Shown here one piece after another: positions 40,733-48,014 of a DNA stretch of 64,000 nt; the stretch's first letter is position 1; each line of letters starts with the position of its first letter. Both the position numbers and the translations under genes were made by a program. Below the pieces are notes generated by a model. That model searched no databases, was not told the origin of the DNA, and saw nothing but the letters and a program-made list of their open reading frames with translations. The stretch comes from Brevibacterium sp. p3-SID960 (GTDB lineage Bacteria > Actinomycetota > Actinomycetes > Actinomycetales > Brevibacteriaceae). The stretch is taken from assembly GCF_025144725.1 (NCBI RefSeq), contig NZ_JALXKS010000007.1, positions 32,446-96,445 on the forward strand. The letters are read 5' to 3'.

Positions 40733-41155
40733 CTACTCTGTGGTTTCCTCAATCCTGATCAGCGTCCAGACCATAGAGCCGGTCGCCCCGTTCACATCGC
40801 GCAAGATGCGCGCAGCGCGCGCTTGGCCGGTTGATTTATCGGGCGCGGTTACAGTGACCTCATGCGAGCCCCTGCCACGCCCAGGTTCGTGAGCCTCGAA
40901 GGTCAAGCGATAGCGTGGGGTGTCCTCACTCATCGTCTTCCTCCCTGGCTGCACGGTCAGCTCAGCGGTGCTGATGAGCTCTTCGACAAAGTCGACAAGC
41001 GCTGTCTCGTAATTGAGCTGACCACCGCCAAGAGACCAGGCGAATGCGTCCAGGGCGGTTTCTCCGTCGATGAGACCGATTTCGTGCCTGTCGATGAGGG
41101 CTTCTGCGGCGGCTTCGGCCAGCCGGTGGCATGTAGGGCGATCGATGTCTGACAC
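40733..41155 (-). CDS. Hypothetical protein (140 aa), with internal start
   Basis: The GTG at 41155 follows AAGGAG and opens VSDIDRPTCHRLAEAAAEAL, a helical domain of about 70 residues. A second strong ribosome site (GGGAGG) precedes an in-frame ATG at 40933, which would give a separate 66-residue protein (SEDTPRYRLTFEAHEPG). The two parts may be a fusion of neighbouring genes or one gene with an internal start. Function unknown. Confidence 0.55.
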   Translation of the reverse strand: MSDIDRPTCHRLAEAAAEALIDRHEIGLIDGETALDAFAWSLGGGQLNYETALVDFVEELISTAELTVQPGRKTMSEDTPRYRLTFEAHEPGRGRGSHEVTVTAPDKSTGQARAARILRDVNGATGSMVWTLIRIEETTE

Positions 41156-41204
41156 CGTATCTCCTTGCAGTCGTGTGTGCTTGCAGATGACGTGTGCGGC
41201 CGTA

Positions 41205-42023
41205 TCAATCAGCGGATCGCCTGCCGAAGAGTGGGTGCGCGATGAGGAAGTCGGCCGGGTCACTCCAGTCGAAGACCGGGTCGTCGTTCTGGCCGACTCG
41301 GATGGCTTCGGCAAGCACCGGCGGTGGTGTCCATGAGAACCATCCGGAGGAGGCAACCGGGTTGGTCTCGAGGACGATCCAGCCGGCGGGAGTGAGCGCG
41401 GTGTCGATGACGTAAGCCCGTGGCATGGCATATCCACTGTGCTGCCAGGCTGCGATAGCGGCCTCGGCCGCACAGACGGCCGGGCGGGGTGTCGGATGCG
41501 CGCGGGCAGCCTCACGACCGAACCGCCCGGCACCGTCGGCGTAGACGTCGGAGCACCGTACCTGAGCGTCGAGCACAACGTGCCGGACCTCGACGCCTAT
41601 CTCAAGGGACTCGGAGACAGCCAGCATGAGCTCATCGCGACCGCCTGCGCTGAACGTTCGTGCAGCCAGTGCCAGCTCATCACGGTTGCCAGCCCGCACC
41701 GCCGGCAGCTGCGGCAGCTTGAGATCGTTGGGCTTGACCCAGACCGGCAGCTTCAGAACTGAGGCGACGTGGCTGAGCTGATCGGCAGTGCCATTGATGA
41801 TGCGCCGGCCGCGCAGTGCAGCGGGCAGCGCCGCCACCGGCACCATCCCGCCAGGGGTGGAGAAGCGAATGGGGAAGCCGGAGGCTTGCAGTCGAGCCAG
41901 ATGCGCACCCGAGCACCAGAAGGCACAGGGTGCTTCCGGTACGTCGGTTCCGTAGTCGTGGATTCCGCCGAGGTCGGCGGCCATCCAGCGCGGGCCGACC
42001 ACCCGCAGCGGGAGATCAGGCAT
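41205..42023 (-). CDS. ATP-grasp domain protein (R2K-type)
   Basis: A 272-residue protein whose C-terminal part matches the ATP-grasp fold as found in phage and element R2K-clade proteins: LPVWVKPND (ATP-binding lysine strand), a central EVRHVVLDAQV strand, and the metal-binding end AGWIVLETNPVASSGWF with Glu and Asn. The N-terminal domain (HDYGTDVPEAPCAFWCSGAHLA) is variable. Such enzymes ligate a carboxylate to an amine or similar group using ATP; the substrate is unknown. Family subname from memory, fold call firmer. It overlaps the preceding gene by 8 nt. Confidence 0.7.
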   Translation of the reverse strand: MPDLPLRVVGPRWMAADLGGIHDYGTDVPEAPCAFWCSGAHLARLQASGFPIRFSTPGGMVPVAALPAALRGRRIINGTADQLSHVASVLKLPVWVKPNDLKLPQLPAVRAGNRDELALAARTFSAGGRDELMLAVSESLEIGVEVRHVVLDAQVRCSDVYADGAGRFGREAARAHPTPRPAVCAAEAAIAAWQHSGYAMPRAYVIDTALTPAGWIVLETNPVASSGWFSWTPPPVLAEAIRVGQNDDPVFDWSDPADFLIAHPLFGRRSAD

Positions 42024-42207
42024 GGGCGTCGGTCTCAGCTCGGTGCTCGTCGACGAGTGCCTCCACTGCTGCGAAGATCCGGTTCATGGCCGGGTAATAG
42101 CCTGGCGCGGTGTCGGCATACACTGTGCCGGTCAACCGGCGGCACAGTTCGACATCGGCGCGCAGGCGTGAAAGATCGAGCTTGTCAGTGGGCAGTCGCG
42201 CGCTCAT
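42016..42207 (-). CDS. Small hypothetical protein (63 aa)
   Basis: A short helical protein (LDLSRLRADVELCRRLTG, then NRIFAAVEALVDEHRAE). The ATG at 42207 follows GGAGG. It overlaps the ATP-grasp gene start and probably exists to couple or accompany it. No family recognised. Confidence 0.5.
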   Translation of the reverse strand: MSARLPTDKLDLSRLRADVELCRRLTGTVYADTAPGYYPAMNRIFAAVEALVDEHRAETDAHA

Positions 42208-42221
42208 GGTGTCTCCTCGTG

Positions 42222-42582
42222 TCAGGCGATGGTCTCACTGGAGGGGTGTGAGGCACTGTGCCCGGATGGATCGCCTGGCAGCACTGATGCTTCTCTGCGG
42301 CTGCGCGCAGGGTAGCGCTGCGTGAGAACGGTTCCCAGCTCTCTCCGGGCAAGGTCGGCGGCGCGCTCAGCGAGGACTTGGGCCTCCATGTGGGCGACCG
42401 TGGCGGGGTCGGGGGCCGCCGATGCTGAATGAGGTGTGCGGGTCGTGGGCAAAGCCGCTGATATTGCTCGGCAGCTTGCTTCGCCGGTCGGTCAACGACG
42501 TGCTCTCGGCTTCGGCACGCTGCCCTTCGGCGAACTGGCCGCCGGCCGGCACGCCAGCAGGAACTCGGCTGAGGGGGTTCAC
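42222..42582 (-). pseudogene. GGQF-motif gene with a +1 frame disruption
   Basis: It starts with GTG at 42582 and the shared peptide NPLSRVPAGVPAGGQFAEG, reads to SFSIGGP, then leaves frame at a run of five C (near 42411-42415) and would stop early at 42367. The overlapping frame to 42222 continues with plausible coding sequence (PDPATVAHMEAQVLAERAAD, then RRELGTVLTQRY). Removing one C joins them into a 119-residue protein. It may be a true frameshift mutation, a sequencing error or slippage. The start overlaps the upstream stop (GTGA). Confidence 0.5.
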
Positions 42583-42806
42583 TCCAGCTCTCCATCCCGT
42601 CGAGCCTCGGACTCGGCGTAGGCAACCGCCCTCTGGGCATCCGGGTCGTCGCCGATGTAGACGATCGTGCGAGGGCCAGGCTTCTCGGTCAGCACCTCGA
42701 CCCGGGTCCGGTCGTAGCCGGGGTTGTCATCGTCGACGCTGCGGCAGGGCCGCCAGGAGCGCCCGCCGGCAGTGGTGACCTGCTCATGCAGCGGCGCACC
42801 CGGCAC
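42579..42806 (-). CDS. Small hypothetical protein (75 aa), in frame with the GGQF gene upstream
   Basis: It starts with GTG at 42806 and contains RTRVEVLTEKPGPRTIVYIG and a helical C-terminus. Coding-like sequence (GITPAAYPT) continues upstream in the same frame for 13 codons up to the TAA of the preceding GGQF-motif gene. It may therefore be the detached C-terminal part of that protein or a reinitiated gene. No family recognised. Confidence 0.45.
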   Translation of the reverse strand: MPGAPLHEQVTTAGGRSWRPCRSVDDDNPGYDRTRVEVLTEKPGPRTIVYIGDDPDAQRAVAYAESEARRDGELE

Positions 42807-42845
42807 GGTGGGGTAGGCGGCAGGCGTGATCCCATCACGCCGCGC

Positions 42846-43355
42846 TTACTTGAGGTCGACATCCAGGGCAGTGACCGACGTTTCGTCGGAGACATCTTCG
42901 TTGTAGAAGTAGCGGTCGTCGGCGAAACTCCACCGGGTGCCAGATTCGATGTTTTCGAAGCAGGTGAGCAGCTCCGGATCGACCTCGGGGTGCTGGTCGC
43001 TGCGAGCCGACCAGCTGTGCAGAGCATCGAGTGTCGGCGAATCGACCTCGCGATTCTGGTCATCCCGGATGGAGTGGATGCGCACGCCGTCGTCATCGTC
43101 GTCATCACGGGATAGGGTGAGGAAGGCGGCTTCAGGGTGGACGCGCTCCAGAGCTCGGGCAGCATCGACGTTGAGCTTTTCGTGACACCGCTTGCGCAGT
43201 TCGTGCTGCTGGGCGAACAGAGGCTGGTCATGCCACATCGGAGTTTGAGGTCTGGAAGGCTGGACAAGGGTCGTGGTTGCGGCTTCGGCCTTGTGGCCTT
43301 CGGAGAACTGTCCACCGGCAGGCACTCCGGCGGGGACGCGGTTGATGGTGTTCAT
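42846..43355 (-). CDS. GGQF-motif hypothetical protein, first gene of the array
   Basis: A 169-residue acidic protein starting NTINRVPAGVPAGGQFSEG, the motif shared with genes starting at 36965 and 42582. The body includes an Asp run (RDDDDDDGVRI) and ends DETSVTALDVDLK. The ATG at 43355 is preceded directly by a hairpin GCCCCG/CGGGGC with loop CACACATA. As the most upstream gene of the leftward array it probably marks the transcription start of the cluster. Function unknown. Confidence 0.65.
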   Translation of the reverse strand: MNTINRVPAGVPAGGQFSEGHKAEAATTTLVQPSRPQTPMWHDQPLFAQQHELRKRCHEKLNVDAARALERVHPEAAFLTLSRDDDDDDGVRIHSIRDDQNREVDSPTLDALHSWSARSDQHPEVDPELLTCFENIESGTRWSFADDRYFYNEDVSDETSVTALDVDLK

Positions 43356-43360
43356 GCCCC

Positions 43361-43372
43361 GTATGTGTGCGG
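43361..43372. promoter_or_regulatory. Third GTATGTGTGCGG copy, before the array
   Basis: Exact copy of the 12-mer found twice at 36.97-37.02 kb, here 5 nt upstream of the ATG at 43355. The flanks give a 6-bp hairpin (GCCCCG/CGGGGC), where the other copy has a 5-bp GCCCG/CGGGC stem: the stem changes on both sides while the loop is kept. Confidence 0.5.
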
Positions 43373-43533
43373 GGCGACAGGGGTGAGTCGGTTTGCGCGC
43401 GTGGAGTTCCGGCACGGAAACACATCTAGCACGGGCGGTAAGAAGTGCGCGCTGCCGACAAGCTGGTGGCCGCCGCGATCACCATGCTGAAGAGCCAGGA
43501 GACGGCACCTGCCTGACCTAATGACGATGCCAT

Positions 43534-43567
43534 CTGCCCCCACCGAGAGCACTCTCGATGGGGGCAG
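43534..43567. terminator. Bidirectional terminator at right end of element array
   Basis: CTGCCCCC (43534-43541) pairs with GGGGGCAG (43560-43567) and an inner CGAGAG/CTCTCG pair extends the stem; TTTCT follows on the plus strand. Confidence 0.75.
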
Positions 43568-43590
43568 TTTCTGCCGGTAAGCTTAGCCGT

Positions 43591-43743
43591 ATGAGCGACG
43601 ACACTGCTGAAAACGCCACAGAACGCGAGGAACGAGCCGAGCGTCTGCGCCGTATCCAGGAGCGCATCCACGAGCAGACGGGAGGCCCTCAGACCTCTGA
43701 GCAGGTCGCTGAAGCGTGCCGGCGAGTCATTAAGGGCAAATGA
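43591..43743 (+). CDS. Small charged helical protein (50 aa)
   Basis: Starts MSDDTAENATEREERAERLR and ends RRVIKGK; almost entirely predicted helix with alternating Glu and Arg. No Shine-Dalgarno is seen, but TAAGCT at 43578-43583 would place transcription at the ATG (leaderless). It is the only rightward gene near the right end of the element and could be a small regulator or antitoxin-like protein, but no family is recognised. Confidence 0.5.
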   Translation: MSDDTAENATEREERAERLRRIQERIHEQTGGPQTSEQVAEACRRVIKGK

Positions 43744-43883
43744 CGGCTTTCGCCATCAGTCCTCGTCGTAGTCGATGCCCTCGTCTCCGTCGTCGCTGAG
43801 GATGAGCGGCGTCCAGCCGCCGGACCGTCTGGACGCCAGCAATAATACGCGACTGTGGCCGGTAGCGCTGCCGGGACGCCTGG

Positions 43884-44471
43884 CTAGGTGTCTGAGTCCA
43901 CCTTGTTCCGCAGCCGTCTGAGGACGCGGTAGACCGTCGCGCGCGAGACGCCGAAATCTTCGGCGGCAGTGGTCGGGCTCGATTGGCCGGATTCGATGAG
44001 TGCGACGATGCTGCGCTGCTGAGAGGTGGTCAGTGCTTGCGGTCTGCCACCGGTGCGCCCGCGGGACCGGGCGGCTTCTAATCCGCGGCGGGTGCGTTCG
44101 CGGATGAGATCGCGTTCGACTTCGGCAACTGCCGCCATGACGGCGACGAGAATCTTCCCGCCGGGCTGGCTGGGGTCGGTGGTCAGGCCATCGAGAGTGC
44201 GCACCGTGACACCTCGGTCGGCGAGGTCGGCTAACAGCTCGTGGATGCCGACAATGGAGCGGCCGAGACGATCGAGCTTCGTGGCGACAAGTTCGTCACC
44301 GGGGCGCAGATGGGAGAGAAGGTCATCCATTCCTGGCCGAACGCGGGAAGCGCCGGTGATGATGTCGCTGAAGATGCGCTGGCAGCCGGCAGCTTCGAGC
44401 TGGGCGCTTTGGGAGTCAAGATTCTGGGCGCGTGAGGACACCCGCGCGTAGCCGAATACTGTGCCTGTCAC
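43884..44471 (-). CDS. Serine resolvase/invertase
   Basis: A 195-residue small serine recombinase. The catalytic serine is in GYARVSS at the N-terminus, with the expected TKLDRLGRS and AEVERDLIRERTRRGL (E-helix), and a C-terminal Hin-like HTH (TTAAEDFGVSRATVYRVL). The GTG at 44471 follows GGGAGG and gives the normal N-terminus; an upstream in-frame start adds 11 residues. It lies downstream of the transposition genes and may be a second resolvase of that transposon or part of the older element. Confidence 0.88.
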   Translation of the reverse strand: MTGTVFGYARVSSRAQNLDSQSAQLEAAGCQRIFSDIITGASRVRPGMDDLLSHLRPGDELVATKLDRLGRSIVGIHELLADLADRGVTVRTLDGLTTDPSQPGGKILVAVMAAVAEVERDLIRERTRRGLEAARSRGRTGGRPQALTTSQQRSIVALIESGQSSPTTAAEDFGVSRATVYRVLRRLRNKVDSDT

Positions 44472-44651
44472 CGATTGCACCTCCCGCACCGTCGTTGCTG
44501 CCACTGTACGAGACTCCGGTTCGTCGCAGAACTCATAGCCAGCGGCATCTGGGATGTGAGACGGGGTTTTGCGACAGATGAGGTCGGTGGCAGCACGTCG
44601 CTGTGACTTTGTGCGCTAAACGGCGGGGTTCTTCATAGACTCAGTGGCGGG

Positions 44652-45467
44652 TTAGGTGACTCCGATGACCAGAGTGCTCTGGGCGGCTTCGATGACGTCG
44701 TTGGTGATGGTGTCGAGTTCGTTGATCCTGAGTACGCGCTGAATTTGGGGGAAGAGGCGTTCAAGCAGCCGGAAGTTGCCGCGGGTGACACGAGCGATGG
44801 CGGCGATGGCTTGGGCATCGGTGAAGTCCTCGGGGTCGAGGGACTTGCCGAGGGAGCGCCAATGTCTTTGCAGAACGAACAGCAGCTCGTCCTGGCCCAG
44901 GGGACGGTATTGGTGGGCGAAGCCGACCCGGCTGTAGAACTGGGGGTAGTGGCTGAACTGCTTCTCTAGCCCAGGCATGCCGATCAGGATCAGGGCGATG
45001 TCGTCGCGATCGTAGCGATCGCGCAGCAGTTCCAGTGCGGCGGGTCGGAGTCGTTCGGCTTCATCGACGATGATCAACTCCACGTAGTTCTTGCCGTGCC
45101 GCCAGCCCCGCGTGTGCGCGTCGTGACCGGGTGGCTCGAGGTGCTGCTCGATGCAGATGTTTGTGCGAGTGATGGCCTGGTTGAGCTCGTCCTTCAGGTT
45201 CCGCGGAGTAGTCAGCACGCTGGGGGTATAGAACACGGTGCGGCTCCTGGCCAGGGCAGCGTAGATCTTGGCGTCGCTGTCGGCGCGCGGCCCCCAGTAA
45301 GTCAGTAGCGCGTGTGCTTTTTCGTAGTGTGCATAGCGGCGGGCAGAGAGCGTCTTGCCGACCCCTGCCGGTCCGAAACACAGGCCGATAGTCTGCCCGC
45401 GGCGTACGGCGTCGGCGAACTCGGTGAAGCGGCGGTGCTCCTTGGTCACGATGAAGCGCTGGCTCAC
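44652..45467 (-). CDS. TniB-like AAA+ transposition ATPase
   Basis: ATP-binding transposition helper of 271 residues (TniB/IstB/TnsC group). Walker A is CFGPAGVGKTLSARRYAHYE with the core GPAGVGKT near residue 32, Walker B is LIIVDEAERLRP, and sensor-like IGMPGLEKQF follows. It activates and targets the DDE transposase encoded just upstream (1-nt gap). Loss or presence of ATPase activity cannot be judged, but all motifs are intact. Confidence 0.88.
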   Translation of the reverse strand: MSQRFIVTKEHRRFTEFADAVRRGQTIGLCFGPAGVGKTLSARRYAHYEKAHALLTYWGPRADSDAKIYAALARSRTVFYTPSVLTTPRNLKDELNQAITRTNICIEQHLEPPGHDAHTRGWRHGKNYVELIIVDEAERLRPAALELLRDRYDRDDIALILIGMPGLEKQFSHYPQFYSRVGFAHQYRPLGQDELLFVLQRHWRSLGKSLDPEDFTDAQAIAAIARVTRGNFRLLERLFPQIQRVLRINELDTITNDVIEAAQSTLVIGVT

Positions 45468-45468
45468 A

Positions 45469-46878
45469 TCAGTCCTCCTTGTAGACCTTCAGCGCTGGCT
45501 TTGGCGAAGGCTCCCGAGTCGCCGGCAGCTTCTCAGCGGTGTGCGTTGGTACGGTGGCGATGCGTTCATTGATGCTGGCCCGTAGCGCCCGGCGGCGGGC
45601 GTTACGCGCAGCTTGGATCTCTTTCAGGCTGACCTTCGCGTCGTGATGCTCCTGGTTGACGGCTTTACAGACGAACTCGTCGTGGTCGAAGACGCGGATC
45701 TCGGTGATGTCGCGCGGGTCATAGCGGATCACGACCGACCGCCCCACGTAGCCGGCCAGCGTCGGGGAGACGTAGCGCAGTCCCTGGAAGCGGATGCCAT
45801 CGCGGTGTACGACGCGAGTTTTAACCACCGTCAGCAGCAGCCCGTCGAGAGCTCTCAGGCTGTCCGGCAGGCGTGGCAGCCAGCCCTCGGCGATCCACGC
45901 GCCGCGCGGGGAGATACCCAGCTCGCTGTGTGTGCGGTCGTTGTAGGTGGACACGAAGCCCTCGACGGCGGAGTCGAGTTCTGCCAACGACAGTTGCGGC
46001 ATCGGCCTTGGCTGTCCCGGGGCCAAGTATCCCGGCAGCCCAGAGAGTAGCTCGGTGTTGACGGTGCCGAAGAAGCGCTCGATCTTGCCGCGACCTTGAG
46101 GGCGGGCAACCGTGGAGTGGATCAGTCGGATATGGAGGTCGAGGGCAGTATGGGCGAGCTGACCGCTGATGAAATCAGTGCCATGATCGACGTAGAGCAG
46201 GTCCGGCAGACCGCACATCGGCCAGGCCGGATCGGTCTTGTGCCAGATCGCCTGCCGTAACGCCAGCGCGGTGTTCATCGCCGAGGGTGCACCCAGGAAG
46301 ACGGTATAACCGCAGATCGCCCGGGAGTAGTCATCGAGGATGGTCGTGAGCCACGGTCGCGCAGGCTTGCCGTCGGTGCCGACCACCAGAATGTCGAGCA
46401 TGGTGTGATCGGCCTGCCACATCGCGTTGGGGCAGGCCGCCTGCCGACGTAGCACCAGCTCGTGCTTGTTGCGGTAGGACGTCGCACCTTCCAGGGCGAG
46501 GGTGACCATGCCGGGATCCAGAGCGCGCACGATGCCCCATACCACCGCGTAGGACGGGACCGGCCATCCCCGGCTCTCGCAGATTGCGGTGACCTTGCGA
46601 TGGATCGTGGCAATCGTGGGCCGAGGCTTGGTCAGCGCGAGGCCCTCAATTACGCGGATGACCTCGCCGGAGAGGCGATGAGTGCCTGCGTCCGTGCGTG
46701 GCTTCCTCTCCAGTCCGGCGTAGCCGTCGGCGCGGTAGCGGGCGTGCCAGCGCTCCAAAGTGCGCAGCCCGACGCTGGTCTCGCGGGCGAGGCGCGCCAG
46801 CGGTACGTCGTCCTCGACGTGGAGCCGAAGAATCCGCCACCGCTGCTGAGCGTCCATCACATACCTACTGCACGGCAT
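45469..46878 (-). CDS. TniA-like DDE transposase
   Basis: Transposase of 469 residues with an N-terminal HTH (LARLARETSVGLRTLERWHARYR), an integrase core with catalytic Asp in WQADHTMLD, Asp in YVDHGTDF and Glu in GRGKIERFFGT, and a Mu-type C-terminal beta-barrel (GIRFQGLRYVSPTLAGYVG). The ATG at 46878 overlaps the upstream resolvase by 14 nt; an alternative ATG at 46857 is possible. Together with TniB it forms a Tn5053/Tn552-like transposition pair. Confidence 0.9.
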   Translation of the reverse strand: MPCSRYVMDAQQRWRILRLHVEDDVPLARLARETSVGLRTLERWHARYRADGYAGLERKPRTDAGTHRLSGEVIRVIEGLALTKPRPTIATIHRKVTAICESRGWPVPSYAVVWGIVRALDPGMVTLALEGATSYRNKHELVLRRQAACPNAMWQADHTMLDILVVGTDGKPARPWLTTILDDYSRAICGYTVFLGAPSAMNTALALRQAIWHKTDPAWPMCGLPDLLYVDHGTDFISGQLAHTALDLHIRLIHSTVARPQGRGKIERFFGTVNTELLSGLPGYLAPGQPRPMPQLSLAELDSAVEGFVSTYNDRTHSELGISPRGAWIAEGWLPRLPDSLRALDGLLLTVVKTRVVHRDGIRFQGLRYVSPTLAGYVGRSVVIRYDPRDITEIRVFDHDEFVCKAVNQEHHDAKVSLKEIQAARNARRRALRASINERIATVPTHTAEKLPATREPSPKPALKVYKED

Positions 46879-47467
46879 TCTCGCGGCTGCGCCTGGCGCG
46901 TTCGAGCGCGCGGTAGACCGTGGAGCGGCCCACGCTGAACAGCTCGGCTAGCTCGCCGATGGTGTGCTCGTTGGCGGCGTGCAGCTGGACGAGGTGAGCC
47001 TCCTGGCGGGGATTGAGCTTTGGAGACTTCCCGCGCAGCCGGCCCTTGCTTCTGGCAACCTTCATGCCCTCCCGAGTTCGGGCGCGGATAAGGTCGGCTT
47101 CGAACTCGGCGACCATCGCCAGCACATTGAACAACAGTTTGCCCATCGGGTCGGTCGGATCGTACACCGACCCGGCGATGCTCAGCTTCACTTCCCGTGC
47201 CGCGAGGTCATCAGCGATCTGATGGGCATCACGCACAGACCGTGCCAGCCGATCCAGCTTGGTGACCACAAAGGTGTCACCGTCACGACACGCTGCCAGC
47301 GCCTGCCGCAACCCGTCCCGGTCGGCATTGCGGCCGGTGAGCCCGTGGTCGACATAGATGCGCTTGGACTCGACACCAAGGGCGGCGAGACCGTCCCGCT
47401 GTGCGGTGAGGTCCTGTTCGTCGGTGGAGACACGGGCATAGCCAACCTTCAACGGGGACATGTCCAC
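46865..47467 (-). CDS. Serine resolvase (TnpR/TniR type)
   Basis: A 200-residue resolvase with the catalytic serine in GYARVSTDEQ, VTKLDRLARSVRDA, AEFEADLIRARTREGM and a C-terminal HTH (TIGELAELFSVGRSTVYRAL). It resolves cointegrates at a res site, probably in the 187-bp gap upstream. The GTG at 47467 or the ATG at 47461 may be the start. It overlaps tniA, so the three genes form one operon. Confidence 0.9.
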   Translation of the reverse strand: MDMSPLKVGYARVSTDEQDLTAQRDGLAALGVESKRIYVDHGLTGRNADRDGLRQALAACRDGDTFVVTKLDRLARSVRDAHQIADDLAAREVKLSIAGSVYDPTDPMGKLLFNVLAMVAEFEADLIRARTREGMKVARSKGRLRGKSPKLNPRQEAHLVQLHAANEHTIGELAELFSVGRSTVYRALERARRSRENAVQ

Positions 47468-47641
47468 CAGTGTGTCACATAAGGCCCCGCCACCGGACAG
47501 TTCATCGGACGGGTCTTACGGAACGTCTCCTTCGGCGGGTGACCGCACTTCCAGGTCGGAGCTCGGTGTGTCCGGTGGGGGTTCCCCTTACGGGCATGCG
47601 ATCTGGGCTGACGCCTGTGACCGAGTGTTCAGTGCCTGCTG

Positions 47642-47664
47642 TATAGTTCAGTCCATGCTGACTA
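47642..47664 (+). promoter_or_regulatory. cmtR-cadD promoter and candidate operator
   Basis: The -10 box TATAGT (47642-47647) would start transcription at the ATG (47655), so the mRNA is probably leaderless. An imperfect palindrome TAGTTCAG-TCCATG-CTGACTA (47644-47664) overlaps the -10 box and the start codon, and GTTCAGT is also repeated just upstream (47627-47633). This fits autorepression by the ArsR-type regulator. Confidence 0.55.
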
Positions 47665-48014
47665 TTGCTTCGCGTCTCGACGTGATGAACCGCCTGGGTC
47701 GTGCACTGGCCGACCCCACTCGATCCCGGATCATCTTGACCCTGCTCGACCATCCCGCTTACCCGGCGGAACTGGCCCGAGATCTGGACCTGACACGCCC
47801 GAACGTGTCCAACCACCTGGCATGCCTGCGCGATTGCGGGATCGTCGTCTCCGAGCCCGAGGGTCGTCGGACACGATATGTGATCGCCGATTCGCACCTG
47901 GCGCAGGCGCTGACGGCACTGGTCGATGCCACCCTGGCAGTGGACGAAGACGCCCCGTGCATCGATCCCGCCTGCTCGCTTCCCGGATGCGACGCAGCTG
48001 GGGAGGGCGCATGA
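47655..48014 (+). CDS. ArsR-family cadmium/lead-sensing repressor, CmtR-like
   Basis: A 119-residue winged-helix metal sensor. The recognition region LTRPNVSNHLACLRDCG and Cys57, Cys61 and Cys102 fall at exactly the numbering of the Cd/Pb ligands of CmtR from M. tuberculosis; two more Cys (107, 112) lie in the C-terminal tail. It should leave its operator when Cd(II) or Pb(II) binds. The ATG at 47655 is preferred over upstream in-frame starts because similarity begins there. Its stop overlaps the cadD start (ATGA), so regulator and exporter are one unit. Confidence 0.88.
   Translation: MLTIASRLDVMNRLGRALADPTRSRIILTLLDHPAYPAELARDLDLTRPNVSNHLACLRDCGIVVSEPEGRRTRYVIADSHLAQALTALVDATLAVDEDAPCIDPACSLPGCDAAGEGA

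Larger units (their letters stand above)
34210..43743. mobile_element. Integrated accessory element (prophage/satellite remnant) next to tRNA-Ala
   Basis: The region begins with a tyrosine integrase 119 nt after tRNA-Ala and then holds about fourteen small, mostly unknown leftward genes with 4-nt overlaps, a tmRNA gene, and strong bidirectional terminators at 37.5 and 43.5 kb. No capsid, terminase, portal, tail, relaxase or replication gene is recognisable. An exact second copy of the tRNA-Ala 3' end could not be found in the window, so the right boundary (placed before the resolvase at 43.9 kb) is uncertain. Confidence 0.6.
44555..47500. mobile_element. TniA/TniB-type transposon with resolvase
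   Basis: A leftward cassette resolvase-tniA-tniB, with a further resolvase beyond. Candidate ends are imperfect inverted repeats: on the left GACGGGGTTTTGCGACA (44561-44577), on the right, read on the minus strand, GGCGGGGCCTTATGTGACA (47474-47492). A related GGCGGGGTTC word recurs near 44622. No TniQ target-site protein is present. The boundaries are approximate; no target-site duplication was established. Confidence 0.5.

Noticed and set aside
42185..42640. Alternative frame overlapping the GGQF genes at 42.2-42.6 kb
   Set aside because: Pro/Arg/Ser-rich shadow composition; the GGQF motif identifies the true frame.
44555..47500. Tn3-family transposon
   Set aside because: The resolvase is present but there is no Tn3-type transposase; the transposase is TniA-like with a TniB ATPase.
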